64,000 nt of DNA from Leucobacter chromiisoli (GCF_016522505.1 NZ_JAEHOH010000006.1:62001-126000), one strand, 5' to 3'. Shown: positions 35,324 through 45,336, counted from the first letter of the stretch. Translations and numbers: made by a program. The notes: generated by a model from the letters alone, not told the origin.

Positions 35324-36432
35324 GCGAGAAGACCCGGGCGGAGACCCGCCCCGCCCCGCAGACCGGCCCCGTCGTGGAGACCGGCGGCGGGAGCGACAGC
35401 AGGTGGTCCTCGATCCTGCGCACCGTGCTGACCCAGCGCGTGCTGCTCGTCGCGATCCTGCTCATCGTGATGCTGGCCGTGATGTTCTCCCTCGACGCGT
35501 CGGGGCAGATGAGCGGCAACTACAACGCCCAGTACCTCGCGAGCTCGCTCATCAACGTGGTGCCGCTCGTCATGCTGGCGCTCGCGCAGCTCGTCGTCAT
35601 CGTGACGGGGCGCGGCGCGATCGACCTCTCGGTCGGATCGATGGTGTCGCTCGTGAGCATGATCTTCGGCTTCGCCCACGGCATGTGGGGCGTGCCCCTC
35701 ATCCCCGCGATCGTGCTCGCCATCGCAGCGGGCGGAATCCTCGGCGCGGTCAACGGCGTGCTCGTCGCCTACCTCGGCTTCCCGCCGCTCATCGCGACGC
35801 TCGCCACCTACTACGCCTACTGGTCGATCGCGCTCGTGGTCAACGACCAGAAGCCCATCAACTCGCCCGAGATCCAGGAGATGTACCAGACGGCGCGGGC
35901 GATCCCGATCCCCGGCCTCTCCGGATTCGTGCCGAACATCCCGCTCGGCATCTTCCTCTTCCTGATCCCGACGGTGATCGTGGTCTGGTACCTGCTGAAC
36001 CGCGCCCCCTACGGGCGCCGGCTGTACGCGACGGGCACCAACGACGTCGCGGCCGAGTGGGCCGGGATCAACGTGGCCGCGGTGCGGATGCGCGCGTTCG
36101 TGATCTCGGGCATGATCTCGGGGCTCGTCGCCGTCGTGACGGTCGGCCAGTTCGCCTCGGCCCGGCCCGACGCCGGCACCTCCGGCAACGGCATGGCGCT
36201 TCCCGCGATCACGATCGCGGTGCTGGGCGGCGTGGCCATCACGGGCGGCATCGGCCGGGTGGCGGGCGTCGTGCTCGCCGGGCTGCTCGTCGTGTGGCTC
36301 AACGCCGGGATCCTGCTCATCTTTCCGGGCAACCACGGCACGCAGTACCAGCTGCTCGCCCTCGGCGTCGTGCTCGTGTTCGCCGCGCTGCTGAACGGCT
36401 ACACGAACCGGAGATTCCAAGTGCTGACCTAG
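35320..36432 (+). CDS. Sugar ABC transporter permease (RbsC family), second
   Basis: A 370-residue permease with a 30-residue polar N-terminus, then VIVTGRGAIDLSVGSMVSL and GTNDVAAEWAGINVAAVRM as coupling segment. It pairs with the preceding permease as a heterodimer, as in RhaP/RhaQ or LsrC/LsrD systems. It is the last transporter gene of the operon, followed after 61 bp by a dehydrogenase gene. Confidence 0.9.
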   Translation: MSEKTRAETRPAPQTGPVVETGGGSDSRWSSILRTVLTQRVLLVAILLIVMLAVMFSLDASGQMSGNYNAQYLASSLINVVPLVMLALAQLVVIVTGRGAIDLSVGSMVSLVSMIFGFAHGMWGVPLIPAIVLAIAAGGILGAVNGVLVAYLGFPPLIATLATYYAYWSIALVVNDQKPINSPEIQEMYQTARAIPIPGLSGFVPNIPLGIFLFLIPTVIVVWYLLNRAPYGRRLYATGTNDVAAEWAGINVAAVRMRAFVISGMISGLVAVVTVGQFASARPDAGTSGNGMALPAITIAVLGGVAITGGIGRVAGVVLAGLLVVWLNAGILLIFPGNHGTQYQLLALGVVLVFAALLNGYTNRRFQVLT

Positions 36433-36493
36433 CCCGAGGGCACGGGCGGCGCGCTCAGACGCATTCACACGCAATCGAACAGGAGAAACAGAC

Positions 36494-37261
36494 ATGGCCG
36501 TACTCGACACGTTCTCGCTCGCGGGGAAGAAGGCGCTCATCACCGGAGGCAACCGCGGCATGGGGCTCGCCTTCGCCCGGGGCCTCGCGGAGGCGGGCGC
36601 CGAGGTCGTCATCGCCTCCCGCGACGCGGCGAAGAACGAGGAGGCAGCCGAGACGCTGCGGGCGGACGGGCACACGGTGCACACCCTCGCCGTCGACATC
36701 ACCGACGGCGAGCAGGCCGCGCAGATGGTCGCCGACGCGGTCGACATCCTCGGGCGCCTCGACATCCTCATCAACAACGCGGGCGTCGCGATCCACCGCC
36801 CCGCGCTCGAGATCCCCGACGAGGAGTGGCACGCCGTCATCGACCTCAACCTCAACGCGCTGTGGAAGGTGTCGACCGCGGCGGCGCGCGTGATGAAGGA
36901 GCAGGGCAGCGGCACGATCCTGAACGTGGGATCGATCAGCTCGCTCATCGTCAACCGCCCGCAGTGGCAGCCCGCCTACAACGCCTCGAAGGCCGCCGTG
37001 CACCAGCTCACGAAGTCGCTCGCCGCCGAGTGGGCCGAGCACGGGATCCGGGTCAACGCGATCGCCCCCGGCTACGTGAAGACCGAGATGGCGCCCGTGG
37101 ACGAGCCCCGGTTCCGGCAGCACTGGATCGAGGACGCGCCCATGAAGCGGTACGCCGTGCCCGAGGAGATCGCGCCGACCGTGGTGTACATGGTCTCCGA
37201 CGCCTCGGCGTTCATGACGGGGTCCGTCGTCGTGATCGACGGCGGCTACACGCTCTACTGA
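36494..37261 (+). CDS. Short-chain dehydrogenase/reductase
   Basis: A 255-residue SDR. The cofactor motif TGGNRGMG is at residues 16-23, NNAGVA near 94, catalytic Ser in GSISS, and YNASK near 162. A C-terminal family match is AFMTGSVVVIDGGY. Lack of an acidic residue right after the second strand (IASRDAAKN) favours NADP(H). Position behind the ABC operon suggests oxidation or reduction of the imported sugar or polyol. ATG has AGGAG upstream. Confidence 0.85.
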   Translation: MAVLDTFSLAGKKALITGGNRGMGLAFARGLAEAGAEVVIASRDAAKNEEAAETLRADGHTVHTLAVDITDGEQAAQMVADAVDILGRLDILINNAGVAIHRPALEIPDEEWHAVIDLNLNALWKVSTAAARVMKEQGSGTILNVGSISSLIVNRPQWQPAYNASKAAVHQLTKSLAAEWAEHGIRVNAIAPGYVKTEMAPVDEPRFRQHWIEDAPMKRYAVPEEIAPTVVYMVSDASAFMTGSVVVIDGGYTLY

Positions 37262-37267
37262 GGCAGG

Positions 37268-37299
37268 GGGCCGGCGGGTTCCGGAGCGCTCGCCGGCCC
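37268..37299 (+). terminator. Hairpin followed by a ten-C run
   Basis: A 9-bp GC stem (37268-37276 with 37291-37299) is followed by ten consecutive C (37302-37311). It may attenuate transcription between the SDR and isomerase genes. The C-run is also prone to sequencing error. Confidence 0.35.
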
Positions 37300-37334
37300 G
37301 GCCCCCCCCCCGGCGACGAGAGAAAGCAGGCACC

Positions 37335-38501
37335 ATGACGAACCTCGCATCCGACGTCCTCGATCGACTCGAGGCGCAGGCGATCGAGCTGCCCTCGTGG
37401 GCGTTCGGCAACTCGGGCACGCGCTTCAAGGTGTTCGGCACCCCCGGCACGCCGCGCGACCCCTACGAGAAGATCGCGGACGCCGCGCAGGTGCACCGCT
37501 ACACGGCGCTCGCGCCGAAGGTGGCGCTCCACATCCCGTGGGACCGGGTGGACTCCTTCGCCGACCTGCGCCGCCACGCCGAGGAGCACGGCGTCGAGCT
37601 CGGCACCGTCAACTCCAACACCTTCCAGGACGACGACTACAAGTTCGGCGCCCTCACCCACGAGGACGAGCGCATCAGGCGCAAGGCGATCGACCACCAC
37701 CTCGAGTGCATCGACGTGATGCACGAGACCGGGTCGCGGGATCTCAAGATCTGGTTGGCCGAGGGGTCGAACTACCCCGGGCAGGCCGATATGCGCGGCA
37801 GGCAGGATCGGCTGCACGAGTCCCTCTCCGAGATCTACGGGCGCCTGGGCGAGTCGCAGCGCCTCGTGCTCGAGTACAAGTTCTTCGAGCCCGCGTTCTA
37901 CCACACGGACGTGCCCGACTGGGGGACGAGCTACGCGCAGGTGGCGGCGCTCGGGGATCGGGCGATGGTGTGCCTCGACACGGGCCATCACGCGCCGGGC
38001 ACCAACATCGAGTTCATCGTGATGCAGCTGCTGCGTCTCGGCAAGCTCGGCTCCTTCGACTTCAACAGCCGCTTCTACGCGGATGACGACCTGATCGTCG
38101 GGGCGGCCGATCCCTTCCAGCTCTTCCGGATCCTGTTCGAGGTGATCCGGGGCGGCGGTCTGAACCACCCGGACGTCTCCTTCATGCTCGACCAGTGCCA
38201 CAACGTCGAGGACAAGATCCCGGGCCAGATCCGCTCGGTGCTGAACGTGCAGGAGATGACGGCGCGGGCGCTGCTCGTCGACGCCGAGGCGCTGCGTTCG
38301 GCGCAGGCGGCCGGAGACGTGCTCGAGGCGAACCGCGTGTTCATGGACGCCTTCTACACCGACGTACGGCCTGGGCTGGTCGAGTGGCGCCGGTCGCGCG
38401 GTCTCCCCGCCGACCCCGAGCGGGCGTTCGCCGACTCCGGGTACCTCGCCGCCATCGCCGAGGAGCGCGTCGGCGGCGTCCAGGCCGGCTGGGGCGCGTA
38501 G
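37335..38501 (+). CDS. rhaI: Sugar isomerase, RhaI (L-rhamnose isomerase) type
   Basis: A 388-residue TIM-barrel aldose-ketose isomerase of the xylose isomerase-like superfamily. It resembles the RhaI type found in Pseudomonas, Rhizobium and actinomycetes rather than E. coli RhaA. Visible: WAFGNSGTRFKVFGTPGTPRDPYEKIADAAQVH at the N-terminus (family-specific), LKIWLAEGSNYPGQAD, a metal-site region LEYKFFEPAFYHTD, CLDTGHHAPGTNIE, and FDFNSRFYADDDL. L-rhamnose is the family's usual substrate, but rhamnulokinase and rhamnulose-1-phosphate aldolase genes are not adjacent, so another deoxy or epimeric sugar is possible. Confidence 0.75.
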   Translation: MTNLASDVLDRLEAQAIELPSWAFGNSGTRFKVFGTPGTPRDPYEKIADAAQVHRYTALAPKVALHIPWDRVDSFADLRRHAEEHGVELGTVNSNTFQDDDYKFGALTHEDERIRRKAIDHHLECIDVMHETGSRDLKIWLAEGSNYPGQADMRGRQDRLHESLSEIYGRLGESQRLVLEYKFFEPAFYHTDVPDWGTSYAQVAALGDRAMVCLDTGHHAPGTNIEFIVMQLLRLGKLGSFDFNSRFYADDDLIVGAADPFQLFRILFEVIRGGGLNHPDVSFMLDQCHNVEDKIPGQIRSVLNVQEMTARALLVDAEALRSAQAAGDVLEANRVFMDAFYTDVRPGLVEWRRSRGLPADPERAFADSGYLAAIAEERVGGVQAGWGA

Positions 38502-38611
38502 GGGCCGCGCCCGTCCGCGTGGCCCCCGGGCCGCCGAGTCGATATCTTCGCTGTACGGCTCGTTTCACACCCGCCCGTTCCACTTTTCTCACTTTGCGCA
38601 AGGGAGCACTC

Positions 38612-40090
38612 ATGCCGCGACTCACAGCAGCGACACTCGATCAGGCGAACAGCGGCGTCGCCACGCCGCCGTACGACCGTGCCGGCCTGGTCACGGGCAT
38701 CGCCCACTTCGGGATGGGCGGGTTCCACCGCGCGCACCAGGCGCTGATGATCGACGAGCTGCTGCGCCGGGGCGAGGCCCGGGAGTGGGCGATCACGGGC
38801 ATCGGCGTGCGCCCGGAGGACTCCCGCATGCGGGCGGCGCTGGGCGAGCAGGACGGGCTCTACACCCTCATCGAGAAGCACGCCGACGGCGCGCAGGACG
38901 CGCGGGTGATCGGCTCGATCCTCGGCATGCTGACTCTCGCCGACGACGGCGCCGAGGCGGTGCTCGAGCTGCTCTCGACCCCCACCACCCGCATCGTCTC
39001 CCTCACCGTCACCGAGGGCGGCTACAACATCAACCAGTCGACGGGCGAGTTCCTGATCGATGCGCCGGACGTCGTCGCCGACCTCGCCGAGGGCGCGATG
39101 CCGCGCACGGTGTTCGGGCTGATCGTCGAGGCGCTGCGCCGCCGCCGGGAGGCCGGCACCACGCCGTTCACCGTGATGTCGTGCGACAACCTGCCCGACA
39201 ACGGCCGCGTCGCGCACCGCTCGATCCTCGCGTTCGCCGAGGCGAAGGATCCCGAGCTCGCCGCCTGGATCGACGCCGAGGTCGCCTTCCCCAACTCGAT
39301 GGTCGATCGCATCACCCCCGCCACGACCGACGCCGACCGGCGGTCGGCGCTCGAGCTCACGGGTCTCGAGGACGCGTGGCCCGTGGTCTGCGAGACCTTC
39401 TTCCAGTGGGTGCTGCAGGACTCGTTCGTGAACGGCCGCCCGCCGTACGAGCTCGCCCGGGTGGAGCTCGTGGACGACGTCGAGCCCTACGAGATGATGA
39501 AGCTGCGGCTGCTGAACTCGTCGCATCAAGGGCTCTGCTACTTCGGCTATCTGCTGGGCTACCGGTTCGTGGCGGACGCGACGAGCGACCCGCTGATCTC
39601 GGGGCTCCTGAGGAACTACATCGGCCGGGAGGCGATCCCGACCCTGCGGCCGATCGGGGGCGTCGATCCCGCCGAGTACGGCGAGACCTGCATCTCGCGC
39701 TTCCGCAACCCGCAGGTCGGCGACACGGTGGCGCGGCTCTGCGCGGAATCGAGCGATCGCATCCCGAAGTGGCTGCTGCCCGTCGTGTTCGATCTGCTCG
39801 CCGAGGGGCGGAGCGTCGACTTCTCGGCGGCGATCGTCGCGTCGTGGGCGCGCTACGCCCGGGGCGTCGACGAGCAGGGCGAGCCCATCGAGGTCGTCGA
39901 CAATCGCAGGGAGCAGGTCATGGCGGCCGCCGCGCCGAGCGACGACCCGCTGGCGTTCATCCGCGACCCCGAGCTGTTCGGGGACCTCGCCGAGCGACCG
40001 GAGTTCACGGAGCCCTACCTGTACGCCCTCACGGCCCTGAACGAGCGCGGCGCGCGCGCCCTGCTGACGGAGCTCGCCGAGCGGGCGTAG
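38612..40090 (+). CDS. Mannitol dehydrogenase family protein
   Basis: A 492-residue polyol-specific long-chain dehydrogenase. The N-terminal Rossmann domain starts GIAHFGMGGFHRAHQ near residue 30. The signature SLTVTEGGYN is near 130. The catalytic K-x4-N-x2-H pattern is in KLRLLNSSHQG near residue 298. Members interconvert mannitol, arabinitol or sorbitol with the ketose, or reduce fructuronate/tagaturonate. Length fits the mannitol/arabinitol branch. It is likely cotranscribed with the isomerase gene. Confidence 0.85.
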   Translation: MPRLTAATLDQANSGVATPPYDRAGLVTGIAHFGMGGFHRAHQALMIDELLRRGEAREWAITGIGVRPEDSRMRAALGEQDGLYTLIEKHADGAQDARVIGSILGMLTLADDGAEAVLELLSTPTTRIVSLTVTEGGYNINQSTGEFLIDAPDVVADLAEGAMPRTVFGLIVEALRRRREAGTTPFTVMSCDNLPDNGRVAHRSILAFAEAKDPELAAWIDAEVAFPNSMVDRITPATTDADRRSALELTGLEDAWPVVCETFFQWVLQDSFVNGRPPYELARVELVDDVEPYEMMKLRLLNSSHQGLCYFGYLLGYRFVADATSDPLISGLLRNYIGREAIPTLRPIGGVDPAEYGETCISRFRNPQVGDTVARLCAESSDRIPKWLLPVVFDLLAEGRSVDFSAAIVASWARYARGVDEQGEPIEVVDNRREQVMAAAAPSDDPLAFIRDPELFGDLAERPEFTEPYLYALTALNERGARALLTELAERA

Positions 40091-40117
40091 GCGGCCGGAG
40101 AGACGACCGCGGGGCCC

Positions 40118-40145
40118 GCCGAAGCGACCCCCGCGTCGAGACTCG
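40118..40145. terminator. Hairpin between convergent operons
   Basis: CGCGGGG (40118-40124) pairs with CCCCGCG (40139-40145) between the convergent mannitol-dehydrogenase-like and SDR genes. There is no clear T-tract. Confidence 0.4.
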
Positions 40146-40146
40146 G

Positions 40147-40896
40147 CTACACCGAGGTGAAGCCGCCGTCGAGCAGCATGTTCGTGCCCGTCACCATGGC
40201 GGCGTCCTCGCTCGCGAGATAGCCGATCATCGCGGCCACCTCCTCGGGCTGCGCGAAGCGGCCCACCGGGATCTCCGCCTTCGCCTTCTCGCCCTTCTCG
40301 CCCGCCCAGGCCGCCTTGCCGAGCGGGGTCTCGACGACGGTGGGGGAGACCGCGTTGACCGTCACGCCCCGCGGCGCCCACTCGAGCGACAGCGCGCGGG
40401 TGAGCGCGATCACGGCGCCCTTGCTCGCGCAGTAGGCGGCGTGCTGGTCGAGGCCGATCACGCCGGCCTGGGAGGCGAGGTTGACGATCCTCCCGTAGCC
40501 GGCCTCCACCATCACCCGGCCCGCGGCCTGGGCCATGTAGAAGGTGCCGCTGAGGTTCACGTCCAGCGTCTTCTGCCAGCGCTCGGCGGGCACGTCGACC
40601 GCCGGGTCGAGGAAGACGAGGCCCGCCGAGTTCACGAGGATGTGCGGGGCGCCGAGCTTCTCCACCGTCTCCGCGATCGCCGCTGAGGCCGCGTCCGGAT
40701 CGACGAGGTTCTTCACGATGCCGATGTGGCCGTCGCCCGGGAGCGACGAGACGACCTCGCCGACCTGCTCGTTGAGGTCGACGCCGGCGACGCGCGCGCC
40801 GCGCTCGGCGAAGTACCGGGCCACCGTGAGCCCGATGCCGCTCGCGGCGCCGGTGACGACCGCGACCCTGCCTGCGAAATCCCGGGTCACGCTCAC
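40147..40896 (-). CDS. Short-chain dehydrogenase, putative threitol/polyol dehydrogenase
   Basis: A 249-residue SDR. Motifs: TGAASGIG (residues about 15-22), an aspartate after β2 (GVDLNEQV) favouring NAD+, NSAGLV, catalytic NLASQ and YCASK, and C-terminal [13 protein letters not shown] at 40896 overlaps the isomerase stop (GTGA). Encoded with a DhaK-DhaL kinase and RpiB-type isomerase, it probably oxidises a tetritol (for example D-threitol) to erythrulose, as in the pathway known from Mycolicibacterium smegmatis. The substrate is an inference from context. Confidence 0.78.
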   Translation of the reverse strand: MSVTRDFAGRVAVVTGAASGIGLTVARYFAERGARVAGVDLNEQVGEVVSSLPGDGHIGIVKNLVDPDAASAAIAETVEKLGAPHILVNSAGLVFLDPAVDVPAERWQKTLDVNLSGTFYMAQAAGRVMVEAGYGRIVNLASQAGVIGLDQHAAYCASKGAVIALTRALSLEWAPRGVTVNAVSPTVVETPLGKAAWAGEKGEKAKAEIPVGRFAQPEEVAAMIGYLASEDAAMVTGTNMLLDGGFTSV

Positions 40897-41354
40897 GCCT
40901 CGTACTCGCAGATGGCGTTGACCTTCTCGGCGGAGGCGCTGCTCGGATCGAAGCGGTAGCCCAGCCACTCCTTCGCGAGGCGGCGCACGAGCTCGATGCC
41001 CGCGACGCGCTGACCGAAGCACAGCACCTGCGCGTCGTTCGAGAGGATCGCGCGCTCGACCGAGAACGAGTCGTGGGCGGTCACCGCGCGGATACCGGGG
41101 ACCTTGTTCGCGGCGATCGCCACGCCGAGGCCCGTGCCGCAGACGAGGATGGCGCGGTCGGCCTCGCCGGAGGCGACGATGCGCGCCGCCTCGACGGCGA
41201 TGTGCGGATAGGCGGTGTGGCCGTCGGCGTCGACGCCCACGTCGGTCACGGAGGCGACGCGGGCGTCCGCCTCGAGATCGCTCTTCAGGATCTCCTTGTA
41301 GTCGTACCCGGCGTCATCGCAGCCGATGACGAGGCGGAGGGGGGTCTCGCTCAT
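40893..41354 (-). CDS. RpiB/LacA/LacB family sugar-phosphate isomerase
   Basis: A 153-residue isomerase. N-terminal [11 protein letters not shown] replaces the common GSDHAG, and [22 protein letters not shown] carries the active-site cysteine. [12 protein letters not shown] and a C-terminal helix follow. RpiB relatives in tetritol operons convert erythrulose 4-phosphate to erythrose 4-phosphate (DerI, EryI types). Position between the kinase and the SDR supports this over ribose-5-phosphate isomerase. It overlaps the SDR start by 4 bp. Confidence 0.8.
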   Translation of the reverse strand: MSETPLRLVIGCDDAGYDYKEILKSDLEADARVASVTDVGVDADGHTAYPHIAVEAARIVASGEADRAILVCGTGLGVAIAANKVPGIRAVTAHDSFSVERAILSNDAQVLCFGQRVAGIELVRRLAKEWLGYRFDPSSASAEKVNAICEYEA

Positions 41355-41466
41355 GGGTGTTCCTTTCTTCGTACGTCCGTATTCACGTCTGCGGTCTTCG
41401 TCCGAGCCTACGCCCGCGGCCCTGCCGGTCGTCGCCCGGTGCTGCACGCCGTCGCCCGGTTCCCGC

Positions 41467-43200
41467 TCACCGCGCGGCGAGCGCGCCGAGGGCCGTCACC
41501 ATGAGCCCGAACGACGTCGCGCCCGCGTCGGGGGTGCCGACGCTCTTCTCGGCGAGCGGCCGCGCGCGGCCCTTCTTCGGGGTCAGCGCCGCGGTCTCGC
41601 GCGCGGCGTCGGTCGCGACCTCGGCGGCCGCGGCCCAGGCCCGCGCCGCACCGCTGCCGGCCTCGATCCCCGCGTTCAGCGCGTCGCGGAACGGGACCAT
41701 CGCGTCGACCAGGGTCTTGTCGCCGATCTCGGCGCGCCCGAGCTCGAGGATCGCGTCGACGAAGGCGCCCACGGCCTCGCTCACGGCGTCGGCGTCGTAG
41801 CGCTCCCGCGTGTCGGTCAGCGCGTCCCCGGCCGCCTCGAGGCCCGCGCCCCACAGCACGCCGGAGGTGCCGCCCGCGTCGGCGGCCCAGGCGCGACCGG
41901 CCGACCGCAGCACCCAGCCGGGGCCGAAGCCGGCGTCGCCGAGCGCATCGACCGCGCGGATCGCGCCGTCGATGCCCTTGACCATGCCGCGCCCGTGGTC
42001 GCCGTCGCCGGCGACGGCGTCGATGCGCCCGAGCTCGGCCTCGTTCTCGTGCAGCGTGCGCTGCAGCTCGCGCAGCCCCGCGATCACGAGCGGGGCGAGC
42101 CCGGCTCCGGCCGCGGAGGGCTCGGGCGCGGCCGCCTCGGCGGTGTCGAGCGCCCCGGGATCGACGGGGCGCAGCTCCGAGAGGGGCGCGGCCTGCTTGC
42201 GGTAGCCGGGCGCGTAGGCGTCGGCGCGCCAGGTGGTCTCCAGCTCCTCGTCGAGCCACATGAGCGTCAGCGAGCAGCCGCCCATGTCGAGGCTCGTGAC
42301 GAGCTCGCCGACCTCCGGCTCGACCGGGGTGAGGCCCGCTGCGTCGAGCAGGGGGCGGATCTCGTTCCAGAGGAGGAAGAGCTCCTCGTACTTCGTGGTG
42401 CCGAGACCGTTCACGATGGCCGCGACGCGCGACGCGCCCGTTCCCCTCGTCGGCGCCGCGTCGGACGGCTCCGGCCGCGCCGAGAGGATGCCGTCGACGA
42501 GGAGCCTCGCGAGATCCCGGGCGGGCATGAGCGGCTCGTCCCGGATCCCCGGCTCGCCGTGAATGCCGAGGCCGACGCCCATGTGGCGATGCGGGACGGT
42601 GAACAGCGGCTCGGTCGCTCCGGGCATCGTGCAGCCCGAGAACGCGACGCCGAACGAGCGGGTCGCCGCGTTCGCCGCGCGGCCGATGCGCTCGACCTCG
42701 TCGATGCCGGCTCCGGCGGCGGCCGCCGCGCCGAGCGCCTTGAAGACCGTGAAGTCGCCGGCGATGCCGCGGCGCTGCTCCTCGACGGGCGACGAGGCGA
42801 CGTCGTCGGTGACGAGCACCACGCGGGTGTCGATGCCCTCCCGGCGCAGGCGCTCGGCCGCGATCCCGAAGTTCATGACGTCGCCGGCGTAGTTGCCGAA
42901 GGTGAGGATCACGCCGCGGCCCTGGTCCGCCGCCTTGGCGACCGAGTAGACCTGCGCCGCGGAGGGCGAGGTGAAGATGTTGCCCACGACGGCGCCCGAG
43001 GCGAACCCGGGACCGACGAGACCGGCGAAGGCCGGGTAGTGGCCCGAGCCGCCCCCTACGACGACCGCGACGATGGGCTCGGGGCCGCGATGCGCGACCA
43101 CGCCGCCGGGAACCGCGCGCAGGCGGTCGGCGTAGAGGTCTGCGAACCCGAGGAGCTGATCCTCGGCGAACTCGGCGGGGTCGTTGTAGAGGGTGGTCAT
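41467..43200 (-). CDS. DhaK-DhaL fusion kinase, putative erythrulose kinase
   Basis: A 577-residue ATP-dependent dihydroxyacetone-kinase family enzyme. The DhaK half (1-330) has [17 protein letters not shown] near residue 48, [12 protein letters not shown], and [16 protein letters not shown], whose final histidine binds the substrate covalently. An Ala/Pro linker (about 340-370) leads to the DhaL half with [10 protein letters not shown] (ATP-Mg site) and [10 protein letters not shown]. The full length matches single-chain kinases. In tetritol operons such proteins phosphorylate D- or L-erythrulose. Dihydroxyacetone itself is the main alternative. Confidence 0.85.
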   Translation of the reverse strand: MTTLYNDPAEFAEDQLLGFADLYADRLRAVPGGVVAHRGPEPIVAVVVGGGSGHYPAFAGLVGPGFASGAVVGNIFTSPSAAQVYSVAKAADQGRGVILTFGNYAGDVMNFGIAAERLRREGIDTRVVLVTDDVASSPVEEQRRGIAGDFTVFKALGAAAAAGAGIDEVERIGRAANAATRSFGVAFSGCTMPGATEPLFTVPHRHMGVGLGIHGEPGIRDEPLMPARDLARLLVDGILSARPEPSDAAPTRGTGASRVAAIVNGLGTTKYEELFLLWNEIRPLLDAAGLTPVEPEVGELVTSLDMGGCSLTLMWLDEELETTWRADAYAPGYRKQAAPLSELRPVDPGALDTAEAAAPEPSAAGAGLAPLVIAGLRELQRTLHENEAELGRIDAVAGDGDHGRGMVKGIDGAIRAVDALGDAGFGPGWVLRSAGRAWAADAGGTSGVLWGAGLEAAGDALTDTRERYDADAVSEAVGAFVDAILELGRAEIGDKTLVDAMVPFRDALNAGIEAGSGAARAWAAAAEVATDAARETAALTPKKGRARPLAEKSVGTPDAGATSFGLMVTALGALAAR

Positions 43201-43241
43201 CGATGCCTTCCTATCGGTCTGCCGGTGGGCGGGGGCGCCGG

Positions 43242-44318
43242 CTACTTCGTCTGGCCGGTGAGACCCTCGTAGGCGATGTTGCCGGTCTCGAGGTTGCCGT
43301 TGACGAGGTCGGAGAGCTCCTGCAGGAAGGGCTCGCGCTCGGTGACGACGTTCTTCATCGCCTCCTCGACGTTGTCGGCCGTGATGGCGGGCATCACGTA
43401 CACGGGCTCGGTGTCGACCTCCTCGCCGCGGACGACCTTCGCGGCGACCGCGAGACCGGTGGCGAGCTCGACGGTGCCGTGCTGCAGCGAGGTGCCGATC
43501 ATCTCGCCCGCCTCCACGGCCTTCAGGCCGTCCTCGATGCCGTCGATGCCGACGACCGGGATATCGGTCATCCCCGCCTCGCGCAGCGCCTGGATCGCGC
43601 CGAGCGCCATGTCGTCGTTCTGGGAGATGACGCCGTCGATCTCGTCGCCGAAGCCCGAGATCCAGTTCTTCATCTTGTTGACGGCCTCGTCGCGCTTCCA
43701 GTTCGCGGTGTCCTTGGCCAGCACCGTCATGCCCGGGTTCTCGGCGAGCACGTTGTCGATGCCCTCGCCGCGGTCGAGCTCGGGCGAGGAGCCGAGGGGG
43801 CCCTGCAGCACGACGACGTTGCCCTCGCCGCCGAGCTCGTCGACCATCATCTGGGCCTCCTGCTCGCCCGCGGCCACGTCGTCGGGCTGCACGCTCGCGT
43901 CGACCTCGGTGCCGCTGAGCGCCGTGTTCACGGCGATGACCGGGATCTCCGCGGCCTTCGCCGCCTCGACCTGGGGGCCGAGCGAGTCGGCCTGCACGGG
44001 GACGATGATGATCGCGTCGACCCCGGCGTTGACGTACTGCTCCATCTGGCTCGCCTGGGTGGAGACGTCGCCCGAGGCGGAGTTCCACTGCAGCTCGATG
44101 CCGTTGTCGGCGGCGTAGGCCTCCATGCCCTCCTTGCCCTGGGTGATGAAGGACGACATGTCGTAGACCGTCACGCCGACGGTGATGGTGTCCTCTCCGG
44201 CGTTGGGGTCTCCCGCGCCGCAGCCGGTCAGGGACAGTGCCGCCGCGGCGGCGCCCGCCGTCGCGGCGAGTGCGAGCTTCCGCCCGGTGAAGCGCTTGGG
44301 GGAGGGGATCTGAGGCAC
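43242..44318 (-). CDS. Sugar/polyol-binding lipoprotein without its own permease
   Basis: A 358-residue lipoprotein. The signal region [20 protein letters not shown] has its lipobox Cys near residue 33. It is followed by an RbsB-like fold ([68 protein letters not shown]). GTG at 44318 is preceded by AAAGGAG; an upstream frame extension is ignored. It is the first gene after the SorC regulator and heads the kinase operon. No ATPase or permease gene is in this operon, so it may use one of the two ABC systems at 32.8-36.4 or 49.4-51.3 kb, or one outside the window. Confidence 0.88.
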   Translation of the reverse strand: MPQIPSPKRFTGRKLALAATAGAAAAALSLTGCGAGDPNAGEDTITVGVTVYDMSSFITQGKEGMEAYAADNGIELQWNSASGDVSTQASQMEQYVNAGVDAIIIVPVQADSLGPQVEAAKAAEIPVIAVNTALSGTEVDASVQPDDVAAGEQEAQMMVDELGGEGNVVVLQGPLGSSPELDRGEGIDNVLAENPGMTVLAKDTANWKRDEAVNKMKNWISGFGDEIDGVISQNDDMALGAIQALREAGMTDIPVVGIDGIEDGLKAVEAGEMIGTSLQHGTVELATGLAVAAKVVRGEEVDTEPVYVMPAITADNVEEAMKNVVTEREPFLQELSDLVNGNLETGNIAYEGLTGQTK

Positions 44319-44379
44319 GTCGAGCTCCTTTGCTGGGTAATCGTGTGACAACGCCGTTGCCGTCACGATATTGACCCCT

Positions 44380-44394
44380 TTTGCAGAATGCAAA
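44380..44394. promoter_or_regulatory. SorC-type operator TTTGCA-N3-TGCAAA
   Basis: A perfect 6-bp inverted repeat with 3-bp spacer lies in the 85-bp gap between the SorC gene and the lipoprotein gene. It is the only AT-rich stretch there, is followed downstream by AATATC (a possible -10), and its half-site recurs at 45420-45425. Confidence 0.6.
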
Positions 44395-44403
44395 TAGCAG
44401 TGC

Positions 44404-45336
44404 TCATGTGAGCAGGCGCTGCGCCGTGAACCCGTCCGTCACGATGCCGGTGAGCAGGCCGGAGGCGAGGACGGCGCGGATCGCGCGCGTCTTCGAGGGG
44501 CCGCCGGCGACCGCGATCCGGCGCGGCACCCTCCGGATCTGCTGCTCGGTGATGGCGATGCAGCGGTCGCTGATGTCGTCGACGATCTCGCCCGAGTCGG
44601 TGACCAGGGTCGACGCGATCTCGGCCACGACGCCCCGCGCCAGCAGCGCCGCGTGATCGCGCTCCGTGATCGCGGGGTTCATCATCATGAGGGAGTTCTG
44701 CGGCACCCAGGAGCCGATCGCGCAGACCGCGACGCTCACGTGCTGGAACATGTCGACGGCGGCGCGGATCCCGGGCTGCCGGAGGGTGCCCGTCGCCGTC
44801 GCCGCGTCGCTCATGACGAGGGAGGAGTAGATGGGCCAGGGGTGCACGCCCGGGAACGCCGCCAGGCGGCGGATGACCTCGAGCCCGCTCTCCTCGACCG
44901 GGCCCGCGATGCCCGCCAGCTGCACCACGCCGGCGCACGGCAGCGAGGGGAGGTTCCTGGCCATCGCGTTGAGCGTGCGACCCGAGGTGACGCCCAGCAC
45001 GTCCTCGGACCCGACGATCTCGTGCAGGAACTCCGCCGCGGCCTTGCCGAGGGTCGACTGGGCCTCGGCGTCGGTGTCGACGGGGGTGTCCACCACGATC
45101 GTGTGCTCGAGCCCGTACCGCCGTTGCAGCTGGACCGAGAGGTCGAGATTCATGCCCGGCGTGCTCACGATCTCGAAGCGGATGATGCCCTTCTCGACCG
45201 CCTCCTCGAGCATCCGGCCGATCTTGAAGCGGCTGAGGCCCATCTCGGCGGCGATCTCGACGCGCGACTTCCCGTTGACGTAGTGCTCCCGCGCGACGTG
45301 CGCGAGCTGTGCGGCCTCGAGGGTTCCGAGCGCCAT
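44404..45336 (-). CDS. SorC family transcriptional regulator
   Basis: A 310-residue sugar-binding regulator. N-terminal helix-turn-helix is near residues 20-55 ([24 protein letters not shown]). The effector domain (60-310) resembles phosphosugar-sensing SorC/DeoR-like domains ([52 protein letters not shown]). It lies upstream of the tetritol-like operon on the same strand and divergent from a zinc dehydrogenase. It probably responds to a phosphorylated intermediate. Confidence 0.88.
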   Translation of the reverse strand: MALGTLEAAQLAHVAREHYVNGKSRVEIAAEMGLSRFKIGRMLEEAVEKGIIRFEIVSTPGMNLDLSVQLQRRYGLEHTIVVDTPVDTDAEAQSTLGKAAAEFLHEIVGSEDVLGVTSGRTLNAMARNLPSLPCAGVVQLAGIAGPVEESGLEVIRRLAAFPGVHPWPIYSSLVMSDAATATGTLRQPGIRAAVDMFQHVSVAVCAIGSWVPQNSLMMMNPAITERDHAALLARGVVAEIASTLVTDSGEIVDDISDRCIAITEQQIRRVPRRIAVAGGPSKTRAIRAVLASGLLTGIVTDGFTAQRLLT

